64,000 nt of DNA from Flavobacteriales bacterium UBA852 (lineage in GTDB: Bacteria; Bacteroidota; Bacteroidia; Flavobacteriales_E; Vicingaceae). The stretch lies in the NCBI GenBank assembly GCA_002295925.1, contig DBGO01000017.1, positions 62,001-126,000 on the forward strand, in the 5' to 3' direction. Positions 60,836-64,000 of the stretch are shown here, piece by piece. Below the pieces are notes generated by a model, which made no database searches, was not told the DNA's origin, and saw only the letters and a program-made list of their open reading frames with translations. Every line of letters starts with the position of its first letter. Position 1 is the first letter of the stretch. The position numbers were made by a program, and so were the translations under genes.

Positions 60836-62158
60836 ATGCAAGCTGAACCATCATTTTTTGAGAAACTAAACGAAAAAATTAAAAATTCTGTCATGCTCAG
60901 AATGTTGGGCATTGCTTTTTTAATTCTGATTTTACTTATTCCTTCGGAGATGGTAATGAGTATTTTACGTGAAAGAAAATACAGACAAGATGATGTGATT
61001 AGAGAAGTAAGTGATATTTGGGGACGTTCGCAAACTCTTGGTGGTCCGGTTATTACCATTCCATACAACACAATATATACAGACAAGGAAGGTAAAATCA
61101 TAAAAACAAAACACCTTTTTCATTTATTACCCGAAGAATTATATTATAGCTCAGATATTTTTCCTGAAACACGCCACAGGGGGATTTTTGATGTTATGGT
61201 TTATAAATCGGACAATATTATTTCAGGAAGTTTTCCAAAACTTGATTCATCCCTTATTGGTAACGGAAATATTGAAATTTTATGGAATAAAGCTTCAATA
61301 AATTTCGGATTGAGTGATTTACGTGGAATTCAAGAAGAAGTTTATATAAATTGGAATAATAAAAAAATACCTTTCAATCCGGGTGTTTCAAATGAAAATG
61401 TTTTTAAATCGGGTATTCATATTCCTATTCTTTTCAACCCCGGAAAAAATAATGATTTCTCAATCAATTTAGCATTAAACGGTAGCCAGCAAATTGATTT
61501 TTTACCCTTAGGCAAAACTACCACTATTGATTTAAAATCCTCGTGGTCTTCACCAAAATTTGTAGGAGCTTTTATTCCAGACAGTTATGAAATAAAAGAT
61601 GGATTTACGGCACATTACAAGCAATTACACCTCAACCGTAATTTTCCTCAATATTGGTCTGATAGTAATCATAACATTTACGATTCGGCAATGGGTGTAG
61701 AATTGATTACACCAAACGACAATTACAATAAAGCTATCCGTTCGGCAAAATATGCCGAAATGTTTATTGCATTCACCTTTTTGGTGTTTTTCTTTTTCGA
61801 AGTAAAAAATAAAAAACGAATTCATCCCATTCAATACATCTTAGTAGGATTGGCGCTGATAATCAACTACACGCTTTTGGTTTCCATCAGTGAGCATATT
61901 TCATTTAATTGGGCTTATATTATTTCGGCTGTTGCCACTATTGCTTTAATTGGATGGTATGTACATGTTATTTTGGTAAAAAAACAACTTACGTGGCTTT
62001 TAATTGCCATTTTAACAATGCTATATGGTTTCATTTTTGTCATTCTACAGTTGGAAGATTGGGCTTTATTGGCAGGAAGTATCGGCTTGTTTATCGTTTT
62101 AACCGGTGTAATGTATTTTTCTCGTAAAATCGATTGGTATAATTTGAACAGTAAATAA
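60836..62158 (+). CDS. creD: Inner-membrane protein CreD
   Basis: A 440-residue membrane protein from the ATG at 60836; an ATG at 60803 would add 11 residues. One helix (MLGIAFLILILLIPSEMVMS) is followed by a large periplasmic domain (about 45-290) with REVSDIWGRSQTLGGPVITI, LLPEELYYSSDIFPETRHRG and SNENVFKSGIHI. The C-terminus has five to six helices (from AEMFIAFTFLVFFFFEV). This is the CreD plan; the E. coli protein is linked to the CreBC response and colicin tolerance. No CreBC pair is adjacent. Confidence 0.9.
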   Translation: MQAEPSFFEKLNEKIKNSVMLRMLGIAFLILILLIPSEMVMSILRERKYRQDDVIREVSDIWGRSQTLGGPVITIPYNTIYTDKEGKIIKTKHLFHLLPEELYYSSDIFPETRHRGIFDVMVYKSDNIISGSFPKLDSSLIGNGNIEILWNKASINFGLSDLRGIQEEVYINWNNKKIPFNPGVSNENVFKSGIHIPILFNPGKNNDFSINLALNGSQQIDFLPLGKTTTIDLKSSWSSPKFVGAFIPDSYEIKDGFTAHYKQLHLNRNFPQYWSDSNHNIYDSAMGVELITPNDNYNKAIRSAKYAEMFIAFTFLVFFFFEVKNKKRIHPIQYILVGLALIINYTLLVSISEHISFNWAYIISAVATIALIGWYVHVILVKKQLTWLLIAILTMLYGFIFVILQLEDWALLAGSIGLFIVLTGVMYFSRKIDWYNLNSK

Positions 62159-62173
62159 ATAACAATACCTTTG
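62143..62173 (+). promoter_or_regulatory. Bacteroidota-type promoter of the rRNA methyltransferase gene
   Basis: TTTG (62143-62146), 19 bases, TACCTTTG (62166-62173). This is a full match and the spacing is ideal. It starts inside creD and ends 6 bases before the ATG at 62180, so the transcript should be leaderless or have one or two leading bases. Confidence 0.65.
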
Positions 62174-62179
62174 CGGGCA

Positions 62180-63541
62180 ATGAAATCATTGCCCGCAAAA
62201 TTTACAGAACGTATCCAAAACCAATTTCCCGGTTATTGGCAAAATTTAATTGATGCATTAAATTCCGAACCCCCTGTCAGCATTCGAATCAATAAAAATA
62301 AATTATCTCAAATTCCAACAAAATATAAACAAGTTCCTTGGAGTAGTTCGGGCATTTACCTGCCGGAAAGACCATTATTTACCCTTGACCCATTGTTTCA
62401 TGCAGGTGTTTATTATCCGCAAGAAGCCGGCTCTATGGTTATTGAATATATTGCACATAAACTGTCTGATAAATTTGAACAACCGCCAAAATACATTCTG
62501 GATGCAGCATCGGCTCCGGGCGGAAAAACCCTTATTCTTTCTGATATTTTTGCCCAAAGCATCATTTTTGCAAATGAAATTATATCCAAGCGAGCAAATA
62601 TTCTCACTGATAATATTGCAAAATGGGGAGCCGAAAATGTTGTTATAACCAACAATGATACGGCTCATTATCATCAATTAGAAGGCGTATTTGACATTGT
62701 ATTGCTTGATGCACCTTGCAGTGGCGAAGGTATGTTCAGAAAAGACATGAACGCCCGGAACGAATGGTCTGTAGAAAATACTTCTTTATGTGTAGAACGA
62801 CAAAGTGATATTTTGCAAAATATATTGCCATTGATAAAAGAAAACGGATACCTTATTTACAGTACTTGTACTTTCAACCCCGATGAAAATGAACAATTGA
62901 TGCAAAAGGTATTGCCGGCTAAAGGATTTGAATTTGTTCCGTTTGATGAATTGCAAGAATTTGGAATTGAAAAAGTTGAAAACGAATTGGGATATCAATT
63001 TTTACCCGGAAAAGTTGAATCGGAAGGGTTCTTTTTAAGCGTTTGGAAAAACACAAATCCAAATCAACGAAAGGAAAATAAAAAGAAATCGAAAAAAGAC
63101 ATCAATCTGTCAGTAAAGCTCAATTTCCCTTTACAAAAAGATAAAAAAACTTATCTTTTGAATGATGAAATTTATGCAATTCCAAAAGATTTGGATGAAT
63201 CTTTGTTAATAAACCTCAATGCAAAATACGCTGGAGTAAAGTTGGGAAAACTAATAAAAAACAAATTCAAACCGGCTGCTGAATCAGTATTTTATAATTC
63301 ATTTAAAAACCAATTCCCGATTATTGAACTCGCATATACTAATGCAATACAATACTTAAAAGGAAACACAAATTTCCCCCTACCTGAAAAAACAACGAAG
63401 GGATATTACACTGTAACTTACAAAAATCATCCCTTAGGATTGATTCATTCTTTAGGTAACCGGTTTAATAACTTATACCCAAAACCGTGGCGTATAAAAA
63501 TGCATATACCTGAAAATCAAAAGGAAAACTTCTTATTTTAA
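62180..63541 (+). CDS. RsmF/RsmB-type rRNA cytosine-C5 methyltransferase
   Basis: A 453-residue SAM-dependent RNA methyltransferase from the ATG at 62180 (a TTG lies 3 codons upstream, on the promoter). The N-terminal RNA-binding part leads to the SAM motif LDAASAPGGKTLILSD. The catalytic motifs are LLDAPCSGEGMFRKD, with the first Cys, and LIYSTCTFNPDENEQLM, with the second. The C-terminal 130 residues (after a Lys-rich stretch NKKKSKKDINL) match the RsmF-type extension with its PUA-like closing part (GYYTVTYKNHPLGL and NNLYPKPWRIK). Methylation of 16S rRNA is the likely role. Confidence 0.9.
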   Translation: MKSLPAKFTERIQNQFPGYWQNLIDALNSEPPVSIRINKNKLSQIPTKYKQVPWSSSGIYLPERPLFTLDPLFHAGVYYPQEAGSMVIEYIAHKLSDKFEQPPKYILDAASAPGGKTLILSDIFAQSIIFANEIISKRANILTDNIAKWGAENVVITNNDTAHYHQLEGVFDIVLLDAPCSGEGMFRKDMNARNEWSVENTSLCVERQSDILQNILPLIKENGYLIYSTCTFNPDENEQLMQKVLPAKGFEFVPFDELQEFGIEKVENELGYQFLPGKVESEGFFLSVWKNTNPNQRKENKKKSKKDINLSVKLNFPLQKDKKTYLLNDEIYAIPKDLDESLLINLNAKYAGVKLGKLIKNKFKPAAESVFYNSFKNQFPIIELAYTNAIQYLKGNTNFPLPEKTTKGYYTVTYKNHPLGLIHSLGNRFNNLYPKPWRIKMHIPENQKENFLF

Positions 63542-63630
63542 AAACATTTGTAAATCAAATTTCATTCAAATAAAAATACTATTTTCGTTTTTGGAACAAT
63601 GTTTGGATAAGCTCCTCAAAATATTTGATT

Positions 63631-64000
63631 ATGAAAAAAATATACCTCATCACTTTCTTGCTCCTTGCCACTTTTTTATCAAAGGCACAAGGCGTTAATT
63701 ATCATTATGGACAATTCCGCATGGGCATAAATGCCGGAACTACTTTTCAATCGGCAGATATAAGAACCGAGCTTGGTTTGGGTTGGGGATTGTTGGCAGA
63801 ATATGATTTTATGAAAAGTAAATATTCGGCGCTTGGTTTTTCGCTTCGCGGAAGATACCTCAGAGCCAACACCTATGGAAATCACGGAAAATATTTCACC
63901 GATTATCCTTTGAGTAATGATGCCATAAACGGAACCATAAACGATTCTATCAATTATACGGGACAAAAATTATTTCTGAACAACAAAACCAGAGCTTGGG
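63631..64000 (+). CDS. Outer-membrane protein (N-terminal fragment)
   Basis: The gene runs off the right edge; 123 codons are visible. The signal peptide is MKKIYLITFLLLATFLSKAQ. The next residues, FRMGINAGTTFQSADIRTEL followed by GWGLLAEYDF and LGFSLRGRYLRANTYG, look like strands of an outer-membrane barrel. Later parts (for example an OmpA-like peptidoglycan domain) cannot be seen. The start is the ATG at 63631, which gives a standard signal peptide. Confidence 0.65.
   Translation, partial: MKKIYLITFLLLATFLSKAQGVNYHYGQFRMGINAGTTFQSADIRTELGLGWGLLAEYDFMKSKYSALGFSLRGRYLRANTYGNHGKYFTDYPLSNDAINGTINDSINYTGQKLFLNNKTRAW

Noticed and set aside
1..64000. CRISPR arrays, tRNA or rRNA genes, insertion sequences, integrases and toxin-antitoxin pairs
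   Set aside because: Looked for on both strands; no regularly spaced repeats, no cloverleaf-like or rRNA-like segment, and no transposase, integrase or toxin-type protein is visible.

Overview
This 64 kb window is AT-rich chromosomal DNA from a member of the Bacteroidota. The main evidence is a set of type IX secretion system (T9SS) and gliding-associated genes (porV, porU, a porP/sprF-type gene, gldJ, gldI, a PorG-like barrel, and one cargo protein with a type B sorting domain). Other evidence is a TonB-dependent receptor with an N-terminal carboxypeptidase-regulatory-like domain, a PafA-type phosphatase, and promoters of the Bacteroidota type (TTTG, then TAnnTTTG, with no Shine-Dalgarno). 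The order purH-mreB-mreC-mreD and the porV/porU/gldJ neighbourhood fit the Flavobacteriales or related orders. I cannot place it more precisely. I saw no rRNA, tRNA, CRISPR array, insertion sequence, phage or integrative element. The region reads as stable core chromosome, densely packed, with no gene-free stretch longer than about 260 bases.

Layout: 1-4.1 kb holds a partial flavin-type protein, an LptF/LptG permease and two GT4 glycosyltransferases. 4.1-9.2 kb (minus) holds a TonB-dependent receptor and an ECF sigma / anti-sigma / outer-membrane barrel module. 9.3-12.5 kb (plus) holds lnt, a secreted protein of unknown role and a UbiA-like membrane protein. 12.5-18.9 kb (minus) holds two small barrels, a T9SS type B cargo protein, a pair of M16 peptidases and a nitronate monooxygenase-like enzyme. 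19.0-25.8 kb holds a PorG-like barrel, an Nfu-type iron-sulfur scaffold, priA, pfkA and nadB. 25.8-35.0 kb is the T9SS block: two small odd proteins, ispF, porV and porU on minus, then the porP/sprF-type gene and gldJ on plus. 35.1-42.0 kb holds crcB, pafA, an orphan PhoB-type regulator, purH and mreBCD. 42.1-44.7 kb is an envelope-stress-like LiaF-type / LytS / LytTR operon. 45.2-52.8 kb holds feoAB, an SprT-like protease, an aminotransferase, a mannose-1-phosphate guanylyltransferase, a GT2 fusion and recR. 52.8-58.4 kb holds a sodium:solute symporter, two envelope proteins of unknown role, a DHH phosphoesterase, gldI and a second FKBP lipoprotein. 58.4-64 kb holds dnaN, a DUF4340-like protein, creD, an RsmF-type rRNA methyltransferase and the start of an outer-membrane protein.

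How they fit together: much of the window serves the cell envelope. It covers lipid and LPS transport, lipoprotein acylation (Lnt supports the many lipoproteins), T9SS export and surface attachment, rod shape, and sugar-nucleotide and glycan synthesis. The most informative regulatory signals come from direct reading. Two 32-bp sites share TGTAAC-16-CGTCTT; one lies before the ECF sigma gene and the other before its barrel gene. A 21-bp perfect palindrome of Fur-family 7-1-7 type overlaps the feoAB transcription start region. Several TTTG / TAnnTTTG promoters sit so close to the ATG that the mRNAs should be leaderless or nearly so. I did not find a clear unknown multi-gene defence or mobile system. 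The least explained pieces are the type B cargo gene with two non-PorP barrels, the secreted protein carrying a DnaJ-like zinc-ribbon insert, and the Cys-motif protein with its small secreted neighbour.
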